From Gautieria morchelliformis (Eukaryota > Basidiomycota > Agaricomycetes > Gomphales > Gomphaceae): a DNA stretch of 64,000 nucleotides. Below are positions 19,791 through 31,212 of this stretch, in pieces. Both the position numbers and the translations under genes were made by a program. Where the stretch lies: the NCBI GenBank assembly GCA_015179125.1, contig WHVA01000023.1, forward strand, positions 372,001-436,000, read 5' to 3'. Under the pieces are notes generated by a model, which searched no databases, was not told the origin of the DNA, and saw only the letters and a program-made list of their open reading frames with translations. Numbering within the stretch: position 1 is the first letter of the stretch; every line of letters begins with the position of its first letter.

Positions 19791-21480
19791 TAAACCACAG
19801 AAGAAAAGTTCTCAGTCAGGATACTTATCATTTCATCTTTCTTTTTATCATGGACTGCGTCTCACCTATTCTTTCACGTTTTCCATCACATCAAGTCGAG
19901 TCGAGCCGAGTAGAGGCGTATATATGCTATGCGCCACCGAGCCGCGTCATCAACCTAAGCCTATCATCATATATTTTATTATCACCCTCATCCATTCAGC
20001 CTCTTTTCGAGTCAAATATTAGCCAGACCCGACAAATTATGCACACAGGGGCACATGAAATCATCATTGAGGCTAAACTTCGATTCAGGCAGGAATAAAG
20101 AGCCCGGATAATCATTATCATTATTTTCCCCTGTCCATCACCCCTGTACTTCACAGTTTAAATAGTTGGACCTTACACAGAAGAAAAACACAGACTTTAT
20201 GATTTTCTTCCAAGCCTGCTTTGAGTTACAAACCACTCTGGATTATCTTTGTTTTTTTGTCACTCTAAATCTTAAAAGCTTTGAGTTATAAGCTTCAAGT
20301 TACATTCTGTTCCTATCATAAAAACATACCCAACACTTGACCTCACCCTTGCTCTTATAGATTAAATGTCTCATGGACTCACCATGGCTCAACTGACCAT
20401 GGCTGCCCTTCCACACCCGAAACATGATATTCACAAATTCCGTGATATCAAACCGAAGTCCAGTAAAGACAATTGGATGTCCTGGAAATGAGAATTACTT
20501 GCCACAGCTCAAGACAGGGGATTATACAAAATGATTACTGGCACAGATGATTATCCAGACAATACCAATGGCACTGTTGTCATACATCTGTGCCAGTAAT
20601 CAGTTTGTATAATCCCCTGTCTCGAGCTGTGGCAAGTAATTCTCATTTCCAGGACATCCAATTGTCTCTACTCAGCTTCAGTTTGATATCACGGAATTTG
20701 TGAATATCATGTTTCAGGTGCGGAAGGGCAGCCATGGTGAGTCTGTGAGACTTTTAATCTATAAGAGCAAGTGTTGGGTATGTTTTTACGATAGGAACAG
20801 AATGTAACTTGAAGCTTATAACTTGAAGCTTGCAAGATTTAGAGTGACAAAAAAATGAAGATAATCCAGAGTGGTTTGTAACTCGAAGCAGGCTTGGAAG
20901 AAAATTATAAAGTCTGTGTTTTTATTCTGTGTAAAGTCCAACTATGAAGTACAGTGGTGATAGATAGGGGAAGAATGATAATACTAATTATCTGGACTGT
21001 TTTTTTCTGCATGAATTGAACTTTAGCATCAATGATGATGCTATGTGCCCCTGTGCACATAATTAGTTGGGCCTGGCTAATATTTGACTCAAAAATGATA
21101 GAGGATCAAGGAATGAGGCTGATAATGGAATGTATGACGAGGGACTCATGGATTGATGAATTGATGACTAGGCTCGTGGTATGACTCGTTGAATCACTCG
21201 TTGACTCAACTCATACCTGGTGAAGATGTTCCCTGCTCGGTAGTATGCATATATACGCCTCAACTAGGTGTGATGGGAAATGTGAAAGAATAGATGAGAC
21301 AGTCCATGATAAAAGAAAGATAAAATGATAAGTGTCCTGACTGAGAAATGTCCTTCTGTGGTTTAATAACAGTGGTGAATTACTGTGATGGCATAAGTGA
21401 AGTTGAATAATGTGGTGTGCATGTTTACTCAGGATTATTAGATGCTTGATTGGCTCTGCAGCCACTGGGCTTGTCATTTA
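19790..21480. mobile_element. Foldback element: head-to-head retroelement ends
   Basis: The segment is a giant imperfect palindrome centred near 20590. The left arm runs 19790-20590 and the right arm (20590-21480) is largely its reverse complement, sharing the AGAAAAACACAGACTT, CTCGAAGCAGG and ACTTATCAT blocks. Near the centre each arm encodes the start of a Copia-like Gag (MAALPHPKHDIHKF, then DNWMSWK, a stop, and ELLATAQDRGLYKMI). Two 5' ends of one retroelement therefore face each other with no pol between them. A second locus with the same architecture is at 26731-29139. Confidence 0.65.
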
Positions 21481-21519
21481 TTTAACAAACTCGGCCAAAT
21501 GTATGTGAACTGTACCACT

Positions 21520-22166
21520 AAGTATTTCTGACATCTTGATGAATTTAAATTCTACAGAGCTTAAATCTTATTCAATTTCAATGGAAAGTGAGCTAAACTG
21601 CTGAATGATGAAGCGGTAAGCCGACAAGAGGTAATCTGAGGTGCAGCATGTCACATGTTAGGGCCAGATGCGAGTGTGTTTTCAATATCCAATCATTACA
21701 GTAATGATCGCCAAGCTGTGCATGGTCATCCTCGAATGGGAACAGATGTCACGACATTGCTACATTTCGAGTTGTAACCAGCGTCTCTTACATAAACTCT
21801 TTGGACAGACTGGCCCCACATACGCCGCGGACCCGTGTAGATCTCGCCCGCAAATGGACTGTGGCGTTTGACTACAATATCAAGTTGACCGCAGCTCACA
21901 CGGCTGTCTTCGATGTCCCGCGCAATCAAGGATCTCATGCAGTATGTGACTAGTGTGCTTTCATTAGGCTCTTTCGCTTCTCTAACAGCTTGGCGACACA
22001 GAGGCCAGTAGAGCGGCAGTCTAGGCTTCCTCCGAATATATACCTCTGGCGACTCTCATCAACCCTCAAGCACATACAATTTCAAGCACAGTCACTGGCT
22101 CGTTTTTGGTCGCTTATCTGACATGTACCGACACAGTGTAGGATTCTCGCTGATATTCCTACGATT
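21520..22166. other. Intergenic, upstream of the DUF6535 gene
   Basis: No gene supported. An additional 5' exon of the DUF6535 gene could lie here but none could be confirmed. Confidence 0.35.
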
Positions 22167-24792
22167 ATGCGTACTGACTTGCTTGGGTTGCTGCATCAGC
22201 CCGTCGTGAAAGGCCGTTACCACTCTGCGTCGAAGCATACTTTTGCTTCACAGTTGGGTCTCGAAGCCGATCAAGCTCTCGGGAATGACCTGCGTGGCGA
22301 AGGCAAGCTATGGTCTATGTATGCCAAGGAGTCAATAGAATACGACAAGGCCATGTTGACAAGTTGGAACGATTCCCTGGACGTCTTGCTCATCATGGTG
22401 AGCAAGGTTGTATATGACACGTTTATGGGCGCGGCTCAAAAGTAGGCCTAAGGCCGGCCTTTTCTCTGCCGTCCTTACATCCTTTATCATTGACTCTTAC
22501 AGAATGTTAACTCCTGACCCTCAAACGACAACCACCACACTCCTTTTTCACATCACGCAACAACTCGATACGTTGCTACCCACAAACAATAGCAATGTAG
22601 ACTCGCTCTCTGGGGTTTCGTTATCGCCGCTCATTACCCCCTTCCAACCATCATCTTATATATGGTGGATTAACGCCATCTGGTTCTCGAGTCTAATGTG
22701 CAGCCTCTCCGCCGCATTTTTCGCCATGCTCGCTAAGCAATGGCTCCAGGCATACACTTTGAATCGTCCGGGCCGTATGGAAACACACGCTAGGCAGCGT
22801 CATTTCAGATATGCTGGTCTTGTTACTTGGAAAGTATCCGAGATCATTTCTACCCTCCCTATTCTTTTACAGGTAGGGTTTTCCTTGTTTTTCGTAGGGC
22901 TCGACATACTCCTGTGGTCCATCGACCCTGATATGGGGTACATATTGATCTCCCTCACCGTCCTTTTATTAGGATTTTTTGTCATTACAACGATCGCACC
23001 GCTCTTTGACCTTGCATGCCCCTACAAGACACCATTTTCTTTGACTGTGCGCATGCAGGTTCGATGGGCGTACTGCCAAGGATCCGCATTAACGGAGTAC
23101 ACACGCGCTTTGTTCAGCGCCATTCGCTTTCGGAACCCCATCCCTTCATTCCAATTGAATCACGCCCCGTCAAACTCGGAAATGGAGCGTGCTGGCATCG
23201 ATGAAGCATGTCACGTTCTCAACGTTGGAGCCATAGGATGGCTGGTGGCTACCTCGCACAACCTCGAGGTGGTCGACGTAGCTCTGAGAGCGACATCTTC
23301 TCTTAGGCCAGACTTCAGTGCAACGTCAATGCTTCTCGAGAGTGGTGCTATCCACCTGCTAGCGGATAGACTGGAGCCTCCCTTCATTGAGGATCCATCG
23401 TCCGAGTCGGCCTCCGTCGCCTTCAGGCGACATGCTGCAAACAGCATCCCATACCTTGCCTCCATGTTTTGCGCCCTGCGCCATTGCACGCAAAGCGACA
23501 TAGCTCCCATACGCCTCAGTCGCTTTCACTGGCGAGCATGGATTGTTTCATGGGGTGACTTCACCCTGGAACAGCGCGTATCTGAAGGCTGGGACCTTGA
23601 CGCACTCGCCTTATACCTGTGTGCCAGTACTCAATGCGACAGAGCAGAAGGTCGTCGTGCGAATAGGGAGTTCGGTGTCATGGTGGAACTTCTGAATCGG
23701 CATTCTTCAGGAAAATCCCATTTGCAGAGTTTCTCTGTCTGGGCGTTGGTCGACACTATTGCACTCTGGGGTGCCGAATTCGGTGAAGCGTCGATGACTT
23801 CGACTCGTCCGGCAGTGGCTGCATGCCTACTTCGACTCTTGGGGTTGCCGTATACCATGGGAGACCCTGTCACCTGCGCTATAGGAGTAGCACTCGGTGT
23901 CTTCGTTCTTGGCTTCCAGAAGCACGAAGTGGCCCAATATAGAGACGAGGAAACGAGGCGACAGGACGCCCAAACCTTACTCATACGCGGGGTCGTCGAC
24001 ATCATAAAAGACAACCCTCACGACACGGCGTCGCGGTACTGCCTTGGAGGAACCGATTTCGAGGCCGGGGGGTTGGTTATCTGCAAACTGCTCATCGAAA
24101 ATAATGTCCCATCGTGGCCTAGCGGGGCATCCACGGCTTTAATCTCAGTGCTTTCATTCTCCAAGTCCGAAAGCTTGACGTGCAGGGTCTTGGAAACCTT
24201 CCGACGACTACTTTCCTTTGATTCGCAATCGACGGTCCCGAAATTATCATCTACAATCATTCCACTCCTGGAGACGCCAGCGACGGAACCCGTGCAGATC
24301 AAAGCGACACAGGTCCTTGGAGAAATGATGCACTGGAGGGAACATAGAAAGACCGTCCTTGGACAGCGTGGTTTGCGCGCCCTCATCCGAAACTTGAATT
24401 CCCAATGTGGCGATCTTTCCAATGCCTCCTCTCTCGCTCTGGTGGGCCTTGCAGGGGACCCAGATGCACGGGATAGGATGGTGGATTTGGGGCTAGCTGA
24501 GGGATTGACGACGTTCTTCGCTTCCAGCAGTGCCACCCAGCAAAACCTCGCCTACTGGTCGTGGACTTTCCTAGGGTCCACATGGATCGAGCGGCACGAT
24601 GTTTATGGGAGTGACTTCAAACAGACCTTCCGTGAACTGATACGTGTCTTGGAGCATTCCATGGGCGCCGGAGACGGTATGCATGACCCTAGTATGACTC
24701 CCGTCCCCCGACGTGATCTGCAACGAATTCTTCAGAGCTTGAAGCGGATATCGGACAAATGGGAGAGCGATTCACTGGCAGAGAAGGAGTGA
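22167..24792 (+). CDS. DUF6535-type membrane protein
   Basis: Family of unknown function that is multiplied in Agaricomycetes. Two exons (22167-22397 and 22453-24792; intron GTGAGC...CTAAG) give 856 residues. Around the junction the typical entry LWSMYAKESIEYDKAM...SWNDSLDVLLIM-AGLFSAVLTSF is seen. Four hydrophobic segments follow: LFSAVLTSFIIDSY, WWINAIWFSSLMCSLSAAFF, ILLQVGFSLFFVGLDILLW and ILISLTVLLLGFFVITTIA, with the conserved AKQWLQAY between the second and third. The C-terminal 550 residues are soluble and helix-rich, with armadillo-like segments such as NASSLALVGLAGDPDARDRM. The N-terminus is the first ATG of the frame; an upstream exon is possible. The gene stands alone between the two copies of a direct segmental duplication. 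Confidence 0.9.
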
Positions 24793-25297
24793 CATGTAGG
24801 GACGGACCTTGATTGTGGTTGGGTATGATGAAATAGGCCCATTGTTCACTGAAGTGTTTTCAATTACCAAGGGGGTCCTGCAGGTCCCGGTACGTTGTCA
24901 ATTCACCCCCAGAAGCATCAAGGTTTCTCATCGGCTTGATAAACCGTAGTAGTCAAGGCTGTATATCAGAAACCTATCTGAACGCAATTGAGTGCGGCGT
25001 CTGGGTGTCGCATTGCTTCCATTGCGGTGTCCTAGTGATTTATATCTTGGGGGCAAGGAATCTGCCTGCTCTTTTATCTCGCTTTCCTTGCTCTCGGGGT
25101 GGTGCTCAGTTCCGTAGGTCCATTGCGTAGTAATACCATGTGGTATCGTCGCGACTTAATTAACTGGATTTTCTCCTAACTGCTGGTAGGAAATCCACTA
25201 CTTCATTGCCACCGAAATCCCACGTATTGACATCGTGACTTTCCCGCATCTATTCACGGTCCTTGTTAATTTTTAGCCACGTATATTATTCGTGGAT
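24793..25297. other. Intergenic, downstream of the DUF6535 gene
   Basis: No gene seen. It ends exactly where the duplicated deaminase 3' end begins. Confidence 0.4.
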
Positions 25298-25584
25298 AAG
25301 GTGTCAATCACTTGACGACGCTAAATGCGCTTCAGATGCATCCGCGGGCCCTGATTGTTGCAGATGAAGATGCGACAACTGGTGAGACACTTGCTCTTGC
25401 TCTCTTCCTCGTGATCGTACCACTTTATTGCACTCTTCAAACTCACGCCTTCGTAATGCTCCTCAGAGTTATGCGTCAAAACCGTAAAATTCTTCAAGTC
25501 CATCGAACGTGTCCAAGACGAGGTGGAGGCTACACATCGCGCGCTGGCTAAAGGCGTATCATCCCAAGTTGGGCAGATGGATTA
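25298..25584 (+). pseudogene. Truncated duplicate of deaminase exons 6-7
   Basis: Matches 19110-19415: [25 protein letters not shown], the intron and the last exon up to the same CAGATGGATTAG stop. Exons 1-5 are absent, there are substitutions (W to R in the HPWAL segment) and the GGAAAACAGTGCGTGCC region is deleted. It cannot make an enzyme. Confidence 0.85.
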
Positions 25585-26191
25585 GAGAGTCCTATGGGCA
25601 TGCACGACCTGGTGCGACGTCGAGATTGTTGGAGTGAGCAAGAATTATGGACACTGGCAGGTGCACGGCGGTGCGAAGGTCAGAAATATGGGGTACATAG
25701 TGGGGCGTTTAGTGAACTATACTTGTGGCTAAGCTCATGATATATCTCATGTGCCCTTATCCATTTTCTGTGGTTTCTCGTGGAGTATACAGTCCGTCTT
25801 CATTACGTCTTCGATGTTTATAGACACCTTGTAGAAGTGCCGTGTACATGTAGTAGTGCTTAATATGATGTTTTTAGATGGAAGGATGCATATTGTAAGG
25901 CTACGCACGTACGTATCTGTTTATATAGAGGCGGGAGGGAGGGGTGTGTTAGCTCGTGGTTGTTATTAAACCAGAGAAGGACATTTCTCAGTCAGGATAC
26001 TTATCATTTCATCTTTCTTTTTATCATGGACTGCATCTCATCTATTCTTTCACATTATCCATCACATCAAGTCAAGTCATCAACCTACAAGCCTATCATC
26101 ATATATTTCATTATCACCCTCATCCCTTCAGCCTCTACCATTTTCAAGTCAAATATTAGCCAGGCCCAACAAATTATGCACACAGGGGCAC

Positions 26192-26725
26192 TATAAGGGC
26201 AACCTAGGCAGACGCTCTACACTCAAGCGGCGAACTGGCAAAGGGGGATCCAAAGTAAGATAGAGAACTATATACAGGACACAGACATACCTGGCGAAGG
26301 GGGATCCAAAGAGAAAACTCAAGGAACCCCTTTGCCACCTAACTACGACTATAAGTAAACTCAGACATGCTAGCCCGATCACCGAATGCCCAAGTTACAT
26401 AAGCAATCACACCAGCGATAACAGGGCTGGACAGATAAGGAAGGAATGATGTCGGAAGGGGCCGTGACATGAAGGGAAATAAACGGAACACAGGACAGAA
26501 GGATGCTGAAGGCTAGGAGAAGCTCAGGGGTCACAACAACATGCATATCGCGATAATGCATAATCAGCAATAATGCATATTGCAATAATGCTACTGCGAT
26601 AATGCACCATCAGCGATAATGCATACTGCGATAATGCATATCGCGATAAAGCATAATCAGTGGTAATGCACTTCGCAATAATACACATTGCGATAATGCA
26701 TTGTGTGATTGGTGTTCCCCTGACA
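26192..26725 (-). mobile_element. Solo LTR with GGCAC target duplication
   Basis: Flanked by GGCAC on both sides (26187-26191 and 26726-26730); the other copy of the duplication has GGCAC only once, which proves insertion. On the minus strand it starts TGTCAGGGGAACACC and ends GGTTGCCCTTATA, relating it to the LTR at 14747-15236. It contains a minisatellite of about 165 bp. Confidence 0.85.
26540..26705. repeat. GCGATAATGCAT minisatellite in the LTR
   Basis: Twelve-base-like units GCGATAATGCAT with variants (GCAATAATGCAT, GCGATAAAGCAT) alternate with AATCAG spacers roughly ten times. It lies at the 5' (U3) end of the minus-oriented LTR, the same relative position as the TTCCGA array of the related LTR. 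Confidence 0.75.
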
Positions 26726-26900
26726 GGCACATGACATCATCATTGAGGCTAAACTTCAATTCAGGCAGTAACAAAGGGCCCAGATCATCATTTTCCCCCT
26801 ATCCATCACCCCTGCACTTCACAGTTTAAATAGTTGGACCTTACATAGGATAAAAATATGGACTTGTTGATTTCCTTCCAAGCTTGTTTCAAGTTATAAG

Positions 26901-27868
26901 TGTCAGAACCATCCACACCGGGTGTAATATCCCAATGTTGAAGACCCTGCACTAAGAAGGGGTGCCTGTTCTGGTTGGTCGAAAGAGATAAGAAGAAGGA
27001 CAAGTCTGAAGTAGACAAGCCTTGAAGTAAGAGATTGAGAGAAGAGAGGTGATAGACTGAGCAAGGTATCCTCAAGTGCTTAAGGGCACAGGAGACGGTG
27101 TAATGTATATGATAACCAAACTAGCGAAATACATGGAGCAAGCTCTGGTATTTATCTACTTTGGAAAAGGGGGATGAGTCACAATGAGTCAGAATGAGTC
27201 AGAATGAGTCAGAATGAGTCAGAACGAGTCAGAGTGAGTCAGGTGAGTCATGAAGAGGAGTCAGGAGAATAAAGCTGATATGGTACACAATAGGGGAACT
27301 GAGTCATAATGAGTTGTCCTAACCCCTGAGCCAACCAACAATTCAGAACCATACATCTCTGCTCCAGACACACAGCCTCTGAGGCAATGCTTGACTTTCC
27401 AAGTCAATTGAAGGAGATGGTGTAGGGTTAGGTGGTTGAGAGGGTTGGAAATGATCGAAACAATATGGGTCATAACTGGTGCTAACCCCGCTTTCCAATA
27501 TCTGAATCTCTACACTTCTCTTGCCCTCATGCACAAAGGGAATATAGTCCATAGGCATGTCAACTCATCCTGAGGAAGGGTCGAAGAAGAGTTCATGGGG
27601 ATCAAGGCTTCCCCAATCCATGCTGTCGGCACTCATCCTGCCAGATTGTCGCCTGGTGTGGACCAGTGATGGTGCCTGAATGCTTGGCAACATCTGCATA
27701 GGGAATGATGGTGTAGGCGCATGTGTGGCAGTGGCAGTGAAGCACATGGCAGGTGATGGCTCAACTTGGGGTATGAAGATGTGATGGTAGTGGTCTGATG
27801 AGACAATTGGGGGAAAAGATTCCATGTAAGTGCTCAGCACAGTTGGTGAAATAAACCAGTTCATGACA
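26901..27868 (-). mobile_element. 968-bp solo LTR with ATAAG target duplication
   Basis: The flanks are ATAAG at 26896-26900 and 27869-27873, and the foldback copy at 20 kb is uninterrupted at this site. Ends are TGTCAG...GACA. Read on the minus strand the LTR ends ATTACACCCGGTGTGGA...CTGACA, a typical fungal gypsy LTR end. It carries a TGAGTCA array upstream of its probable transcription start. Open frames inside are not genes. Confidence 0.88.
27173..27255. promoter_or_regulatory. Tandem TGAGTCA array
   Basis: A 10-bp unit AGAATGAGTC repeats about eight times, so TGAGTCA recurs once per helical turn. TGAGTCA is the binding site of AP-1/Gcn4-type bZIP factors. It sits in the U3 part of the solo LTR and would place bZIP sites on one face of the DNA. 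Confidence 0.65.
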
Positions 27869-29316
27869 ATAAGCCACTCTGGATTATCTTCATTTTTTCA
27901 TCACTCTAAATCTTAGAAGCTTCAAGTTATAAGCTTCAAGATACATTCTGTTGCTATCATAAAACATACCCAACACCTGACCTCACCCTTGCTCTTATAG
28001 ATTAAAAGTCACAGACTCACTATGGCACAACCAACCATGGCTGCACTTCCCCACCCAAAACATGATATTCACGAGTTCCATGATATCAAACTGAAGTTGA
28101 GTAAAGAAGAATTGGATATCCTGGAAATAAGAATTACTTGCCACAGCTTGAGACAGCATATTATACAAAATGATTACTGGCACAGATGGCTAGGCTGAAG
28201 TTGAGTTAGGGGGATACTGACAGCCTTGATAGGATTGACTATGACAACAGTACCATTGGTATTGTCTGGATATTCATCTGTGCTGGTAATCATTTTGTAT
28301 AATCCCCTGTCTTGAGCTGTGGCAAGTAATTCTCATTTCCAGGACATCCAATTCTCTTTACTCAATTTGGGTTTGATATCATGGAATTTGTGAGTATCAT
28401 GTTTCGGATGCGGAAGGGCAGCCATGGTCAGTTGAGCCATAGTAAGTCCGTGAGACTTTTAATCTATAAGAGCAAGGGCAAGGTAGAGTGTTGGATATGT
28501 TTTTATGATAGGAATGGAATGTAACTTGAAGCTTATAACTCGAAGATTTAGAGTGATGAAAAATGAAGATAAGCCAGAGTGGCTTATAACTCAAAGCAGG
28601 CTTGGAAGAAAATCATAAAGTCTGGGTTTGTATTCTGTGTAAAGTCCAACTATTTAAACTATGAAGTACAGGGGTGATGGATATGGGAAGAATGATAATA
28701 CTAATTATCCGGACTGTTTGTTTCTGCATGAATTAAACTTTAGCATCAATGATGATGCTATGTGCCTCTGTGCACATAATTAGTGGGGCCTGGCTAATAC
28801 TTGTAGTATGACTCATTGAATGACTTGTTGACTCAACTCATACCTGGTGAAGATGTTCCCTGCTCGGGAGTATGCATATATGCACCTCCACTCAGTGCGA
28901 TGGGAAATGTGAAAGGCTAGATGAGAGACAGTCCATGATAAAAGAAAGATGAAATGATAAGTGTCCTGACTGAGAAATGTCCTTCTGTGGTTTAATAACA
29001 GTGGTGAATTACTGCGACAGCATAAGTGAAGTTGAATAATATGGTGTGCATGTTTACTCGGGATCATTAGATGCTTGATTGGCTCTGAAGCCACTGGGCT
29101 TGTCATTTATTTAACAAACTCTGGCAAATGTACGTGAACCACCAATATATATAATAGTCGACCCATAAAGCCCGGTCATCACAGGGTTGATTGTTGCCAC
29201 ATCTATAAGCTTTGTTACAGTGACCCAAGCTCCAACAGGCAGGCCTCAATGCGCAGATAGCTTCTACCAGACTGCGTGCGTAAGAAGGCCTTGGGAATAT
29301 GAGACCCTCATAAAAA

Positions 29317-31212
29317 CTAATCACCGCGTTCGTCACTTGCCCTTGTCGTCACATTAGGCAGGCGCGACGAAACCGACAAGGCCAGCAGAACGAGAGCAAT
29401 GAGTACAATGTAAACGAACTGACCTCCGAGCAAGTTATATTCAAGGGAAAGGGCGAAAAGCGAGGATGCGGCGGCAGGGCCGACTGCCCGTGTCAGAGAG
29501 ACGAGGCTTTGGCTCAAGCCGGTGGTCGTGCCCAACGCATTCCGCGTAGGAGCGGCACTGGTGATGAAAATGGCCGCACAGCCTACGGAAGGAATGTTAC
29601 TGGAGATTCGCAAACGCGCGGTTGTCACGAAGTACTCACCATATGCAAACCCAGAAACTACACTTGCGACCTGTTGGATGGCTAAGACTGTGATCACAGC
29701 TGCATCAATCTTTCCTTCCCGCTTGGCGAAATGGCTCATTAGCGGCCAGGAAAGGTAGACGAGGGAATAAACCACAAGTGCGCCCCTGAATGTCGTCTTG
29801 GTTCCGAGCCTTCGATGTACAGGGGCAAAAAAACGACTTGAAAAACACCACTGACGATCCCATTCAGTCCGAGAATGAGACCGATAGTTGGTGCATCTAA
29901 ACCCAAACCGCCAAATGGAATGGGTGTGGATAAGATGAGGGGTTGGAGAAAGGCGAACACAATGGCGAGCTGTACAAATGGCCTCAAAAGAGAAGAATGG
30001 GTTAACAAAGGTGAATACGCACCAAGGCAATGGTCGCGTTGTTCAGAATGGCTATGCGAACTCTAGGGGTCAAAACTTCCCGAATGGATGGTGGAGATGG
30101 AGGTAAATAATCTGGAAAAAGAGGAGTGGCCGCCGTAGGATTCCCATCGGCAACGGCGCTGTCAGTATCCGCGGACGTTCCATAGCTACCGGTCACCCTG
30201 TCGCGACGCTTGTGGTTGAGAGTCTGGATACCGAGCTTGATTACAATCAGCAAAATCAAATTTCCACAGACGCACCTCTTTCAACCATATGAACGCAGTT
30301 GTGAAGGCGGTGACACAAAACAATCCCGATACAAAGCAAGGAAGGGCGAAAGGGTAATCTTTCCAGAACTTTGACCATCCAAAAACACCGGGAAACCTTT
30401 CATAAGGATGAGAAAGGCCGCCACCAATAAAACTTGCAGCAGAGACCCCAGCTAGTCATTCAACAGTTACCATGGCACGGAGCTCTATAGAACACCAAGC
30501 ACACCTGCAAAGACTAGTTGCAGAAAACTGAACGTCTGAGCTTGATTTGTCTCGTCCGTCATTTCAGCCATCATGCTTTTCATCACACCAATGTTCCCAT
30601 TGAGTGCACCCGATAATGCTCGGCTCATCATCAGCGTGAAGAATGTTTTGGAGAGACCAAAAAGCGTAATGGATAGCGTAAGACCCCATAGGCCTATGAG
30701 CAATACAGGACGTCGACCAAACCTACAAAGGAGACTCAGGATTTTCGATAAACAAAGTAGTGCCCTGACCTGTCAGACGCTCTACCCCAATAAAAAACAA
30801 AGACCATCTCTGTTAGGAAAAACAGTGTGTTCTGTTGGAGCATTAGAAAAGCTTCGCGTACTAAACATTTCGCAACATGCTTACTATGCTGCCTGCATAA
30901 TAGCCTATTTTCTTCTCGTCGCCGTGTGTTATTCCATACTCGTAAATCAACTGAGCGATGATCAGTGTAATGTCGAGAGTGGATCGACAAGATCGAATCA
31001 ATCGTCACCTGGTTTATAAATGGAAAAACCACGAATGCCTTGACATATTTTTATCATGTTTCCTTACATGCTTTAGAGGAGTCAACGCAGGACTAACTAA
31101 CAGTTATTGGCTCGGCAGCTTGAATGTAAAGGAGGATGAACAATTGAAACTTGGGTAATGGCGTCGGTGTTGTCAACCCTGTTGAATCTCTCAGTGTTGG
31201 GGCATGAGACAT
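29317..31212 (-). pseudogene. MFS transporter (DHA1-like) with a one-base frameshift
   Basis: Twelve-segment drug:H+ antiporter-like membrane protein. Nine exons: 31212-31102, 31038-31009, 30950-30885, 30831-30770, 30722-30505, 30451-30276, 30235-30023, 29969-29640, 29582-29317. The start gives MSHAPTLRDS...TPLPKFQLFILLYIQAAEPIT. Motif A is present as GRASDRFGRRP, followed by SRALSGALNGNIGVMKSMMAEMTD and GLGLDAPTIGLILGLNGI. All phases close to 490 residues except that exon 8 changes frame at the seven-T tract 29833-29827: before it the frame reads GVFQVVF, after it FAPVHRRLGTK. One T is missing relative to an intact gene; as sequenced, translation stops at 29739. Either a young pseudogene or a homopolymer sequencing error. 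Confidence 0.85.

Larger units (their letters stand above)
19110..21519 (+). repeat. Segmental duplication, first copy
   Basis: From within exon 6 of the deaminase gene (AAGGTGTCAATCA) through the end of the foldback repeat (GTATGTGAAC), this segment recurs in direct orientation at 25298-29139 with scattered differences. This copy is the presumed source because it carries the intact gene end. Confidence 0.8.
25298..29139 (+). repeat. Segmental duplication, second copy, with insertions
   Basis: Direct copy of 19110-21519. It begins inside deaminase exon 6 and ends TGTACGTGAAC. It is longer because two solo LTRs (26192-26725 and 26901-27868) inserted into it and because the centre of the foldback has an additional segment of about 100 bp. 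Confidence 0.8.

Noticed and set aside
26524-26730. Repetitive ORF of 68 residues
   Set aside because: It only reflects the GCGATAATGCAT minisatellite.
27261-27864. Several ORFs of 70-99 residues on the minus strand
   Set aside because: They lie wholly inside the solo LTR, overlap one another in frame and show no domain.
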